DNA from: Helicobacter brantae
Lineage (GTDB): Bacteria; Campylobacterota; Campylobacteria; Campylobacterales; Helicobacteraceae
DNA: 64,000 nt
Assembly (NCBI RefSeq): GCF_003364205.1
Contig: NZ_NXLV01000005.1
Location: 1-64,000, forward strand
Direction: 5' to 3'
Every line of letters starts with the position of its first letter. Position 1 is the stretch's first letter. The translations under genes were made by a program, and so were the position numbers. The notes under the pieces are model-generated. The model was not told the origin of the DNA, did no database searches, and worked only from the letters and a program-made list of their open reading frames with translations. Below, piece by piece: positions 52,658 to 60,370 of this stretch.

Positions 52658-53925
52658 AAGATGAGAAAAAACGCCAAAAACTTGTAATTTACATCAACCC
52701 ACCTTATGCCGAATCGGCAAGTGCAACCACAGCAACAAAAAAATCGGACAATAAAAATAAAACAAATGTCAGTAATACAACACGAATCTCTGAGGTTTGG
52801 ATGAAGGATATGGGCAAGTCTATTCGAGAACTATATGTTCAGTTTTTTGTTCGAATAATCAAAGAGATTGGAGGGTGTGTTTTGGCAACATTTTCTACAT
52901 TAAAATACATCAATGCATCTAATTTTGTTGCTTTTAGAAAGATTTTTAAAGGTGATTTTTTGGGTGGTTTTATTACACCTTCTGAAACTTTTGATAATGT
53001 TAAAGAGGGTTTTCCTATTGGTTTTCTAATTTGGAATACTCATAGCAAAAAAAAGATACAAGATATTAATCTTGATGTTTTTAACAAACAAGGGACTCGG
53101 ATTGGAAGCAAGTTTTTCTATCCATCATATGATACCGAAACAATAAATCAGTGGATTAAGAAATATGCAGAATATAATACTTTGTATGAGATATCTGCAA
53201 TGTGTTGCAAAGGGACAGACTTTCAAAATAGCAAATATGTAAATATAAATTTTTGGAATTATCTTAAGGGAGTTGGAAATGCAAAAGGTGTTACAAAATT
53301 TAGACTAAGCAAAAATAATCTGATTGTATCTTTTGTTTATTTTTCTGTTCGTCATGCAATAAAGGCAACTTGGATAAATGATAGGGATCAATTCTATGCT
53401 CCAAACCCTCTATGGGAAGAGGACAGGGAGTTTCAAAGTGATTGCTTTGCATTTGCACTCTTTCATGGGCAAAACAAAATTTCTAGTCAAAATGGTATAA
53501 ATTATTTTATTCCTTTTACAGAACATGAAGTTGGAGCAAAGAGTGCATTTGAGAGCGATTTTATGACTCGTTTTATAAATGGCAAGGTAGAGTTTTACAA
53601 TATGAACAATTCATTGTATAAAAATAAAAGTAGCAAACTAGAATTTAGCTTGCAAGCCAAGGCAGTATTTAATGCAGGTAGAGAGATTTTTATCCATTAT
53701 CATGTTCAAGCATCAAATACCAAATCCTATAATGTCAATGCTTCACTTTATGATATCAAAGAGTTTTTTCAGGGTAGAGACAACAGAAGTGGGGATATGA
53801 ATGACATCAAACAGGCTAAAGATACTCGATATAAAGAGCTTATGGCAGTGCTTGGCGAAACTCTTGGAGAGCTTGCCAAAAAACTAGAGCCAAAAATCTA
53901 TGAGTATGGATTTTTAAAGGAATGA
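52630..53925 (+). CDS. Type IIG-like restriction-modification protein, C-terminal part
   Basis: The open frame begins at a TTG without a ribosome-binding site, so it is unlikely to be translated alone. It carries the catalytic motif IV NPPY in VIYINPPYAES, typical of N6-adenine or N4-cytosine methyltransferases, followed by FVRIIKEIGGCVLATFSTLKY (motif V-like) and a long C-terminal region likely to recognise DNA sequence. Together with the preceding part it forms a single enzyme once the G tract has twelve or nine bases. Confidence 0.8.
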   Translation: MPKTLQEIIKDEKKRQKLVIYINPPYAESASATTATKKSDNKNKTNVSNTTRISEVWMKDMGKSIRELYVQFFVRIIKEIGGCVLATFSTLKYINASNFVAFRKIFKGDFLGGFITPSETFDNVKEGFPIGFLIWNTHSKKKIQDINLDVFNKQGTRIGSKFFYPSYDTETINQWIKKYAEYNTLYEISAMCCKGTDFQNSKYVNINFWNYLKGVGNAKGVTKFRLSKNNLIVSFVYFSVRHAIKATWINDRDQFYAPNPLWEEDREFQSDCFAFALFHGQNKISSQNGINYFIPFTEHEVGAKSAFESDFMTRFINGKVEFYNMNNSLYKNKSSKLEFSLQAKAVFNAGREIFIHYHVQASNTKSYNVNASLYDIKEFFQGRDNRSGDMNDIKQAKDTRYKELMAVLGETLGELAKKLEPKIYEYGFLKE

Positions 53926-54016
53926 AAATACAGGAGAATATAATTTTCTCCTCATTCTGACTTGATTTTTGTATATCTAAATTGATAAAAATCTTAATAT
54001 TTTTAGTGAAAGGATT

Positions 54017-54388
54017 GTGATGAATTTTGAGAAGAACAACAAAAGAAAAGAATTTCAAAATGATTGTTGGATATATGGATTGATAAATCAAAAGGATAGG
54101 GAATTTGATAGAGAGATTAGAAGCTTTTTGTTAGAAACAAAAGCATTGGATAGAAGTCAAGAAGCTAAAAGTGTGGCAGAAAAAATGGAGAAAATTTTGC
54201 GATATTATAAGTTTTGTGGTGGTGATAGAAGGGTGGCTACAATGCAAAAGATAAAAGAGAGATTTTGGGGAATTGATAAAAATAAAAAACTCAATCCTCC
54301 TTCAAAATGGGATAAATATTTTCGTAGATTGCAAAGAGATTTTAGAATCTCTCTAGAGAAATTGGAGAGAAAGATTGCAAACTCTTAG
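54017..54388 (+). CDS. Unknown 123-residue basic protein
   Basis: A small basic, mostly helical cytoplasmic protein (KKERKEF-like start; SQEAKSVAEKMEKILRYYKF, then WDKYFRRLQRDFRISLEKLERK). No family was recognised. It lies 91 bases after the restriction-modification gene on the same strand, so it could be an accessory of that system, but nothing in the sequence proves it. The base composition is AT-rich like accessory DNA. Confidence 0.5.
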   Translation: MMNFEKNNKRKEFQNDCWIYGLINQKDREFDREIRSFLLETKALDRSQEAKSVAEKMEKILRYYKFCGGDRRVATMQKIKERFWGIDKNKKLNPPSKWDKYFRRLQRDFRISLEKLERKIANS

Positions 54389-54434
54389 TCAATATTTTTT
54401 TGAGATACAATTGAGATTTTTTAGAAAAAATATT

Positions 54435-55310
54435 TTAATGTTTTAGATTTTTTACTATGAATTTTTTTCTATTTTTCCACATAAAAGTATTAAGCTTATT
54501 TTTCCACTCTTTTTTAAGAGTATAGATTTTCTCTTGGTGGAGTGTGATTGTAGATAAAAAATCTAAACTCCCTTGAAAATCAGAATCCAAAAATATATCT
54601 TTGGGTTTTTCTCTCATCGCTGTGAGTTTCCATAAGTTAAGAGGGTGATTAAACTTACTAAAAGCAAACATCTCATCCATATTTTCCACATTGCTAACAT
54701 CCCAAGAATGCAGGGGTTGATTGAAGGGAGAATTTCTAAACATAGCATACATATCACGAACATTGCTTGTATTCCATAAGTCTAGACATTGATTAAAATC
54801 CGAGTCTTCAAACATAAAAGATAAATCTAACACCTCACCAATATTCCAATGATTGATATTTTGATTAAAGGGAGTGTTGGAAAACATCGCATCCATAAAC
54901 TTAACCTTACTAACATCCCAAGAGTGCAGGGGTTGATTGAAGTTCGAGTAAGCAAAAAGATAACACATATTTTCTACATTGCCTACATTCCAAGAATCTA
55001 TGGGTTGATTAAATGGGGTGCAAGAAAACATTCCTGCCATATTTTTTACTTTGCCTGTATTCCAAGATTGAATTGGATGATTGAAATTGCTTTGAGAAAA
55101 CATATTTGCCATATTTTTCACATTTGATACATCCCAAGTTTCAATCCCTTCAAAATCTCTACTTGTTGCCTCATCATTTCCATCAAATCCTTCAAAAAGT
55201 CCTGACATATCAGTGATGAGCGAAGTGTCAATCTCGCTTAGATGAATGCTTGGGTTGTAGCATAGTTTTTTGAGGTGGTATTTTTTCTTTGGTTGATAGA
55301 GTTTTTTCAT
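54435..55310 (-). CDS. DUF285/BspA-like repeat protein
   Basis: The 291-residue protein consists mainly of seven or eight units of about 25 residues with the pattern W-[DN]-[VT]-[SG]-x-V-x-x-M-x-x-M-F-x-x-[ST]-x-F-N-x-P-[IL], for example SWDVSNVENMDEMFAFSKFN. This is the DUF285 (BspA-type leucine-rich-like) repeat. The N-terminus (KKLYQPKKKYHLKKLCYNP) is basic and not a signal peptide, so secretion is uncertain. Such proteins are often adhesins in other bacteria. The C-terminus is again basic. Confidence 0.8.
   Translation of the reverse strand: MKKLYQPKKKYHLKKLCYNPSIHLSEIDTSLITDMSGLFEGFDGNDEATSRDFEGIETWDVSNVKNMANMFSQSNFNHPIQSWNTGKVKNMAGMFSCTPFNQPIDSWNVGNVENMCYLFAYSNFNQPLHSWDVSKVKFMDAMFSNTPFNQNINHWNIGEVLDLSFMFEDSDFNQCLDLWNTSNVRDMYAMFRNSPFNQPLHSWDVSNVENMDEMFAFSKFNHPLNLWKLTAMREKPKDIFLDSDFQGSLDFLSTITLHQEKIYTLKKEWKNKLNTFMWKNRKKFIVKNLKH
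54645..55145 (-). repeat. DUF285 repeat array in DNA
   Basis: About seven imperfect 75-base units encode the DUF285 repeats. Stretches around CATCCCAAGAATG and TTGATTGAA recur nearly unchanged, so recombination could vary the copy number. Confidence 0.6.
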
Positions 55311-55343
55311 TTTTTCTCCTTTGAGATACGAGGTAGAGGGAGA

Positions 55344-55916
55344 TTATCCCCTCTCCACAACTTCCATCACTTCTCCTTGAGGGGAGAAGTGATATTCTTT
55401 GCCCCAAATCATCACAGAATAGCCCAATATCTCTCCCAAAGAGGGGATAGCTCCTGCATTCTCTTGAAAATGCTTTTTGATAATCTCTCCATAGCCTTTG
55501 ATGACTTCATCGTGGGGCTTTAACACAAAGCACTCAATGTCTTGAAGGAGAAGAGTTTTTTGCTTCTTGGCACACATCAGCCCAAAGACATTTGTCCCTT
55601 GATTTTTGAGTTCATCAAGCGTGATTTGAGTTTTGATAGATATATCTTTGCCATAGTTTGCTCTGTCTTTGATGTGCTGAGTGGCTTTCTCCATATCTTC
55701 TTGGATTTTGCTCTCATCTACTCCTAGTACTTCTGAAGCCTTGAGATAAAAGCTCTGAGGGAAATGCACCAAATCATAAAACTGACTATCAAACCATTCT
55801 ATAAGGCTATTTTTGGATTTAAAAGCCTTGAGTGCCTCATCAAACCTACTTTCATTGTGGTATCCCATTGCCTTTGCGTGGGTGAGTTGTAGTCGATTCT
55901 GTAATGTCTGAAACAT
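55344..55916 (-). CDS. Unknown 190-residue protein
   Basis: A cytoplasmic protein without signal peptide or recognised family. The N-terminal half is helical (FDEALKAFKSKNSLIEWFDSQFYDL), and the C-terminal half contains GYGEIIKKHFQENAGAIPSLGEILGYSVMIWGKEYHF. The ATG is preceded by AAGGAGC. It lies between the DUF285 gene and pepT on the same strand and may be a single transcription unit. Confidence 0.55.
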   Translation of the reverse strand: MFQTLQNRLQLTHAKAMGYHNESRFDEALKAFKSKNSLIEWFDSQFYDLVHFPQSFYLKASEVLGVDESKIQEDMEKATQHIKDRANYGKDISIKTQITLDELKNQGTNVFGLMCAKKQKTLLLQDIECFVLKPHDEVIKGYGEIIKKHFQENAGAIPSLGEILGYSVMIWGKEYHFSPQGEVMEVVERG

Positions 55917-55960
55917 TTTTGCTCCTTGTGTTGAAATATGAAAAATTGTATCTTTATCAT

Positions 55961-55980
55961 GAGGACAAAGAATGTCCTAT
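55961..55980. repeat. Inverted repeat GAGGACA/TGTCCT, copy 1
   Basis: AGGACA and TGTCCT flank AAGAA and are followed by ATTTTTATTTTT. The same arms with the same following ATTTT occur at 62507. It lies 45 bases before the start of the unknown gene at 55916, in the gap after pepT. Confidence 0.5.
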
Positions 55981-56104
55981 TTTTATTTTTGAGATGTGAT
56001 ATGAAAATTTAGCAAAATCATCTACTTTTTTCAAATCTTTTTGAAAGTTTTTAGGGAAAAAGAAGTTTTTTAAGAGTGGGGAGGGGATAGAAAGTAGGGA
56101 TAGG

Positions 56105-57334
56105 TTACTTTCTCCCCACAATCTCCACAATCCCCCTAGCCACTTCAAAGCTCTTATAGAACGCCTTGAATGGGAGGAATTCATAGATTGAGTGGAAGTT
56201 GTGAGCCCCTGTGAAGAAGTTGGGAGTGAAAACTCCTTTGCTAGAAAACGCACTGCCATCAGTCCCTCCACGCATAGGGAAGATTTTGGGAGTGATATTG
56301 CACTTACCAAACGCCTCTTTTAGCACACTCAGTGCTTCTTGGTTGTCTTCATTCATAGAATCAGCAATATTGCTATAAATATCAGCAATCTCTAGCGTGA
56401 TTTTGGCTCTTGGGTGTTTGACTTGCACTAGCTCCACCACTTGCTTGATATAAGCCTTTTTGCTCTCATACTTGCTTTTGTTGTGATCTCGAATATTGAG
56501 AGTGAGCTTGGCTTGTGCTTGATTGCTTTGAAGCTCTTGCACCCAGATATACCCCTCATACCCCTCTGTATTTTCAGGAGTTTTGAGCCTATCAAAGCAA
56601 TTAGCGATATCAATAGCCACCAAAGTGGGATTGACTAGCACACCCTTAGCACTCATAGGGTGGGCTGTAACGCCCTCTATCTGAACCACTGCACTCCCTG
56701 CATTAAAAGTTTCATACACTAGCTCCCCCTCTTCACAACAATCAATAGTAAAGCACAAATCTGCAGGAAAATCTTCAAGCTCCAAAGCCTTTGCCCCTCT
56801 AAGCCCCACCTCTTCATCAGGTAAAAAGCACACATAGATATCAGTGTGAGGAGGGTTTTCACTCTTGAGATAGGCTAGAAGTGTCATAATCGTAGCAATA
56901 GCTGACTTATCATCAGCCCCTAGCACACTTGTGCCATCAGTGAAGATGATTTCTTCTCCTTTGTATTTCATAATCTCAGGGCGTTTTTGAGGATCAAAAA
57001 TGATATTTTTTTCAGCATTCAAGACTAAGGCTTCCCCCTCAAACTTAAGGATTTGAGGGTGAATTTGAGGGCTTAGTCCCACATCAACGGTATCTAAATG
57101 AGCACAGAATCCTATGCTTTTGCCTTGAGTATTTCCCTTTAGCTTGGCTGTGAGGATTGCGTTATCTTGGAGTTTGATATCTTCTAGCCCTAGAGCTTCT
57201 AGCTCTTCTCTTAGCACTTGGGCTAGGGCGTATTGCCCTTGAGTGCTAGGGAGAGTAGAGGAGTTAGAATCGCTTTGAGAGGGGATAGAGAGATAGCGAA
57301 AAAAGTTTTCTATCTGAAGTTTGGCATAAGACAT
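56105..57334 (-). CDS. pepT: Peptidase T (tripeptide aminopeptidase)
   Basis: Zinc tripeptidase of the M20 family in the cytoplasm, 409 residues. Metal and catalytic motifs are FCAHLDTVDV, TSVLGADDKSAIATIM, LPDEEVGLRGAKALE, and FPMRGGTDGSAF near the C-terminus. It starts two bases after the AbgT-type transporter, which suggests that peptides or related compounds are imported and then cleaved. Confidence 0.92.
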   Translation of the reverse strand: MSYAKLQIENFFRYLSIPSQSDSNSSTLPSTQGQYALAQVLREELEALGLEDIKLQDNAILTAKLKGNTQGKSIGFCAHLDTVDVGLSPQIHPQILKFEGEALVLNAEKNIIFDPQKRPEIMKYKGEEIIFTDGTSVLGADDKSAIATIMTLLAYLKSENPPHTDIYVCFLPDEEVGLRGAKALELEDFPADLCFTIDCCEEGELVYETFNAGSAVVQIEGVTAHPMSAKGVLVNPTLVAIDIANCFDRLKTPENTEGYEGYIWVQELQSNQAQAKLTLNIRDHNKSKYESKKAYIKQVVELVQVKHPRAKITLEIADIYSNIADSMNEDNQEALSVLKEAFGKCNITPKIFPMRGGTDGSAFSSKGVFTPNFFTGAHNFHSIYEFLPFKAFYKSFEVARGIVEIVGRK

Positions 57335-57336
57335 TT

Positions 57337-58869
57337 CTAACCCCTTATGTAGGTATAGCTACTCTCAAACCCTAGTGGTATCCCAAGCCACCAGAAAAGA
57401 TAGAGCGTGACTGTCAGAGCTAAAAGCAATGCGATACTAAAGGGGAGCATTATCGAGCTTAGTGTCCCCACGCCCGTTTGAGAGCAATATCTTTGACAAT
57501 AGCTAATGATGAGGGGATAAAATGCAAAGAGTGGCGTAACGACATTGATTGCACTATCACTCACCCTAAAGGCGGCTTGAGTGAGTTCAGGGGAGATTCC
57601 AAGAAGCATTAGCATTGGCACAAAAATCGGTGCTAAAACTGCCCATTTAGAAGTAGCTGAAGTGATGAAAAGATTGAGAATAGCTGTGAGGATAATCAAT
57701 CCCAAAATCGTAATCCCACTAGGCATTCCCATAGATTTGAGAAGATCTGCACCACTTAGAGCAATGAGTTTGGAGATATTGGAGTGATTGAAGACATAGA
57801 GGAATTGCCCACACACAAAACAAAAAGTAATAAACCCCACCAAAGGCTTGAGTGAATCAGTCATCGCTGAAAACACTTCTTTGAAAGTAGGGAAAGCTCC
57901 TATGAGTTTGCCATAGATAAACCCAGGGAGGGCAAAGTAGAGGAACATCAAAGGCACTAGGGCTTTCATCATCACTGCATCTCTTGAAGTAAGTATCCCA
58001 CTCTTTCCACGCAAGAGAGAATCACTAGGATATGCCAAGACTACAAGCACCACGCTTAGGGCTATCACACTAAGCATTGCATACCAAAAGGCCTTGTTCT
58101 CTTGAGCTGACACACTCATAAAACTCTCATCATCAAAGCTAGAATCGATAGGGAGATTCTTTTGCAAGAATGGCTCGACGATTTTCTCACACACATACCA
58201 GCAAGATAGCACAACCCCTACAATCCCACCAAGAGAAACAAAGTAGTTACACAAGACATTGACTTCTACGCTCTTATCCAAGATATGCGAGGCTTTTTCT
58301 GTAAATTCTTGCATAATAGGATCGATGATTGAGGGGGTGAAACTTGCTGAAAACCCTCCTGCAAGTCCTGCAAACGCTGTGGCAATCCCTGCTACGGGGT
58401 GTCGCCCTGCTGAGAGGAAAAGCACTGCTGCAATGGGCATCAAAAACACATAAGCCCCATCTCCGACAATATGACTAGCCACAGAGAGGAGCAATACCAT
58501 AGGCACGACAAAGGCTTTGGGGGTAAGAGAAGCAAGTTTGCTAAGCAACACTCTCAAAAACCCACTGCTTTCAGCCACGCCGATTCCTAGTGCTACTACA
58601 AGTGTAACGGCTAGGGGAGGGAAGTTGATAAAGTTTTTGGTAGAAGCGACTACAAGCTCTAGGAAGTTTGATAAAGCAAGATAATTCTTTATCGCGATTT
58701 TCTCTCCCTGTGAGCCATCAGCACCGACTAAATAGTAGTGAAAATCCACATAAGAGAGGGAAAAAGATAGAAGCATAATCAAAATCAAAGCATACAAAAA
58801 GAGTGTAGTAATATCAGGGAGTTTATTCCCTATCCTTTCAACGCTTTTGAGGAAACTAGCTATTTTCAT
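57337..58869 (-). CDS. AbgT-family transporter
   Basis: A 510-residue inner-membrane protein with about 12 segments belonging to the AbgT family. It begins with a cytoplasmic SVERIGNKLPDITTLF segment typical of the family and contains GIGVAESSGFL, GDGAYVFLMP, ASFTPSIIDPI and the C-terminal SATSKWAVLAPIFVPMLMLLG region (SATSKWAVLAPIF). Members carry p-aminobenzoyl-glutamate or export sulfonamides. Pairing with pepT favours a peptide-like substrate. The ATG at 58869 has AAGGAG six bases upstream; the frame extends 12 codons further without a site. Confidence 0.88.
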   Translation of the reverse strand: MKIASFLKSVERIGNKLPDITTLFLYALILIMLLSFSLSYVDFHYYLVGADGSQGEKIAIKNYLALSNFLELVVASTKNFINFPPLAVTLVVALGIGVAESSGFLRVLLSKLASLTPKAFVVPMVLLLSVASHIVGDGAYVFLMPIAAVLFLSAGRHPVAGIATAFAGLAGGFSASFTPSIIDPIMQEFTEKASHILDKSVEVNVLCNYFVSLGGIVGVVLSCWYVCEKIVEPFLQKNLPIDSSFDDESFMSVSAQENKAFWYAMLSVIALSVVLVVLAYPSDSLLRGKSGILTSRDAVMMKALVPLMFLYFALPGFIYGKLIGAFPTFKEVFSAMTDSLKPLVGFITFCFVCGQFLYVFNHSNISKLIALSGADLLKSMGMPSGITILGLIILTAILNLFITSATSKWAVLAPIFVPMLMLLGISPELTQAAFRVSDSAINVVTPLFAFYPLIISYCQRYCSQTGVGTLSSIMLPFSIALLLALTVTLYLFWWLGIPLGFESSYTYIRG

Positions 58870-59005
58870 TATTTCTCCTTTGTGGGTGGAATAAGGGTTT
58901 ATCATATCTTTTTTTGGAGCAAATGCGACTTTAAATTATCTTTTTTTAAGGTTTTTTATGCAAAATACAGACAAAAGGCAAAAAATAAGCCCCCAAACTT
59001 AACTC

Positions 59006-60370
59006 CTAGAAAAATCTAAGAGGGGCAAAAAGGATTTTTAGAGGGATTTTATAGCCTATGGCTTGAGATAGCTTATCGCTTCTTAGCGTGATATGGTGTT
59101 TGTAGGCTTTGCACTCTTGAGAAATCTCTAGTGCTTGATTGTCTTTGTGGTGGAGTTTGGGATAGATAAGCCATACTTCTTGGGCTTGATGATAATGAGC
59201 GTAAGCAAAGAGTTGATAGAGATCGCTTTGAGAGATATCTTCAGTATTTTTGAGGGCTTTCCATTTGGTGTCAGCGATGATGACTTTATCTTCTTTTTGG
59301 ATATGCAAATCTACTTTGAGCTGAAAATATCCTTTGTGGTTTTTGTCATAGAGAAGGTATTTATCCGATTTTTGGGCGTGGATTTTGCTCTTTTGATTGC
59401 TTCTTAGCATATAAGCCACATAGGATTCAAAAAGCCTCTCCATTGGGAAAAGCAAAGCATACGCCTTGCTCTCTCCACTATAAGCACTAAAACTCTGCCC
59501 CTCCAAAAACACCTTGCACCACGCCAAAATCGTTTCATAGTAACTAAAGTGCCTTGAAGTCGTGCAAGAAAGAAAATCTTTGGGGATATTGCGACTTTGT
59601 GGAATCTCCTCAAAGATTTCAAGAGAGCGATTGATGAGGGAAAGCGTGGTGTGAGAGGGGGAGAGGGATTTGAGCAGGGTAAGAGTGGATTTGATGAGGC
59701 GATTGCTAGGGTTGTCGCCCACAAACTCATCACTGCGTGTAAAAAATCTCTCTTTATGCACCAAGTTGTGGCGAATCTGCTCTTTGAAAAGCAACTTTCC
59801 TTTGAGATAAGCTCGATTCTCTTCTCTTTGAGTGTAGTCGTGGCGTATGCCTTTTTTGACTAGTTCAAAAAGCTCATAGCAAAACATTTGCATAAACACT
59901 TCAAGAAGTGGGGTGTTTTGGGCGTGGAGTGAGGAGAGCTGACTTCTTTTGAATGGCGTGTTTTTGAGGGTTTTGAGGCAAAAGATGAGAAAGTTTCTTG
60001 CCGATATTGTCGCATCATTGTGAGGGAAAAAATCTGCCTTGAAATTTTGGGATTCAAAATCAGCATAAAAAGATTGCAGGGCTTCCTTGCAGGTTTGTTT
60101 GTCTTTTTGCTCTTCTTGGGGTTGTGGAGTGTTTGGAGATGAAAAATCCTCTCCAAAGCACTTAGGTAATATCTCAAGAGTGCCATATTTTGTCTGTATC
60201 ACGCCTACATAGTTTTGGGCTTTGAGATAATCTATCCCTGCTTTTTTGTGGTGCTTGATAAAACGCTCATTGCCCTCAATCTGTGAGAATGCCACAAGGG
60301 AGTCAAAAAACCTCTTGTCGCATTTTTTACTTGTAAAAGCTTGATATTCGATGACTTGGAAGATTTTCAT
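59006..60370 (-). CDS. mcrC: McrC, modification-dependent restriction subunit
   Basis: The 454-residue protein is the nuclease partner of McrB. The N-terminal region (FQVIEYQAFTSKK and YVGVIQTKYGTLEILPK) matches McrC, and the C-terminal PD-(D/E)XK core is visible as LKVDLHIQKEDKVIIADTKWKAL (KVDLHI and IIADTKWKAL). The ATG at 60370 shares one base with the McrB stop (TGATG), and AAGG lies upstream within mcrB. Likely translated by coupling. A weak TAAG/CTTA hairpin plus six T follows the stop. Confidence 0.88.
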   Translation of the reverse strand: MKIFQVIEYQAFTSKKCDKRFFDSLVAFSQIEGNERFIKHHKKAGIDYLKAQNYVGVIQTKYGTLEILPKCFGEDFSSPNTPQPQEEQKDKQTCKEALQSFYADFESQNFKADFFPHNDATISARNFLIFCLKTLKNTPFKRSQLSSLHAQNTPLLEVFMQMFCYELFELVKKGIRHDYTQREENRAYLKGKLLFKEQIRHNLVHKERFFTRSDEFVGDNPSNRLIKSTLTLLKSLSPSHTTLSLINRSLEIFEEIPQSRNIPKDFLSCTTSRHFSYYETILAWCKVFLEGQSFSAYSGESKAYALLFPMERLFESYVAYMLRSNQKSKIHAQKSDKYLLYDKNHKGYFQLKVDLHIQKEDKVIIADTKWKALKNTEDISQSDLYQLFAYAHYHQAQEVWLIYPKLHHKDNQALEISQECKAYKHHITLRSDKLSQAIGYKIPLKILFAPLRFF

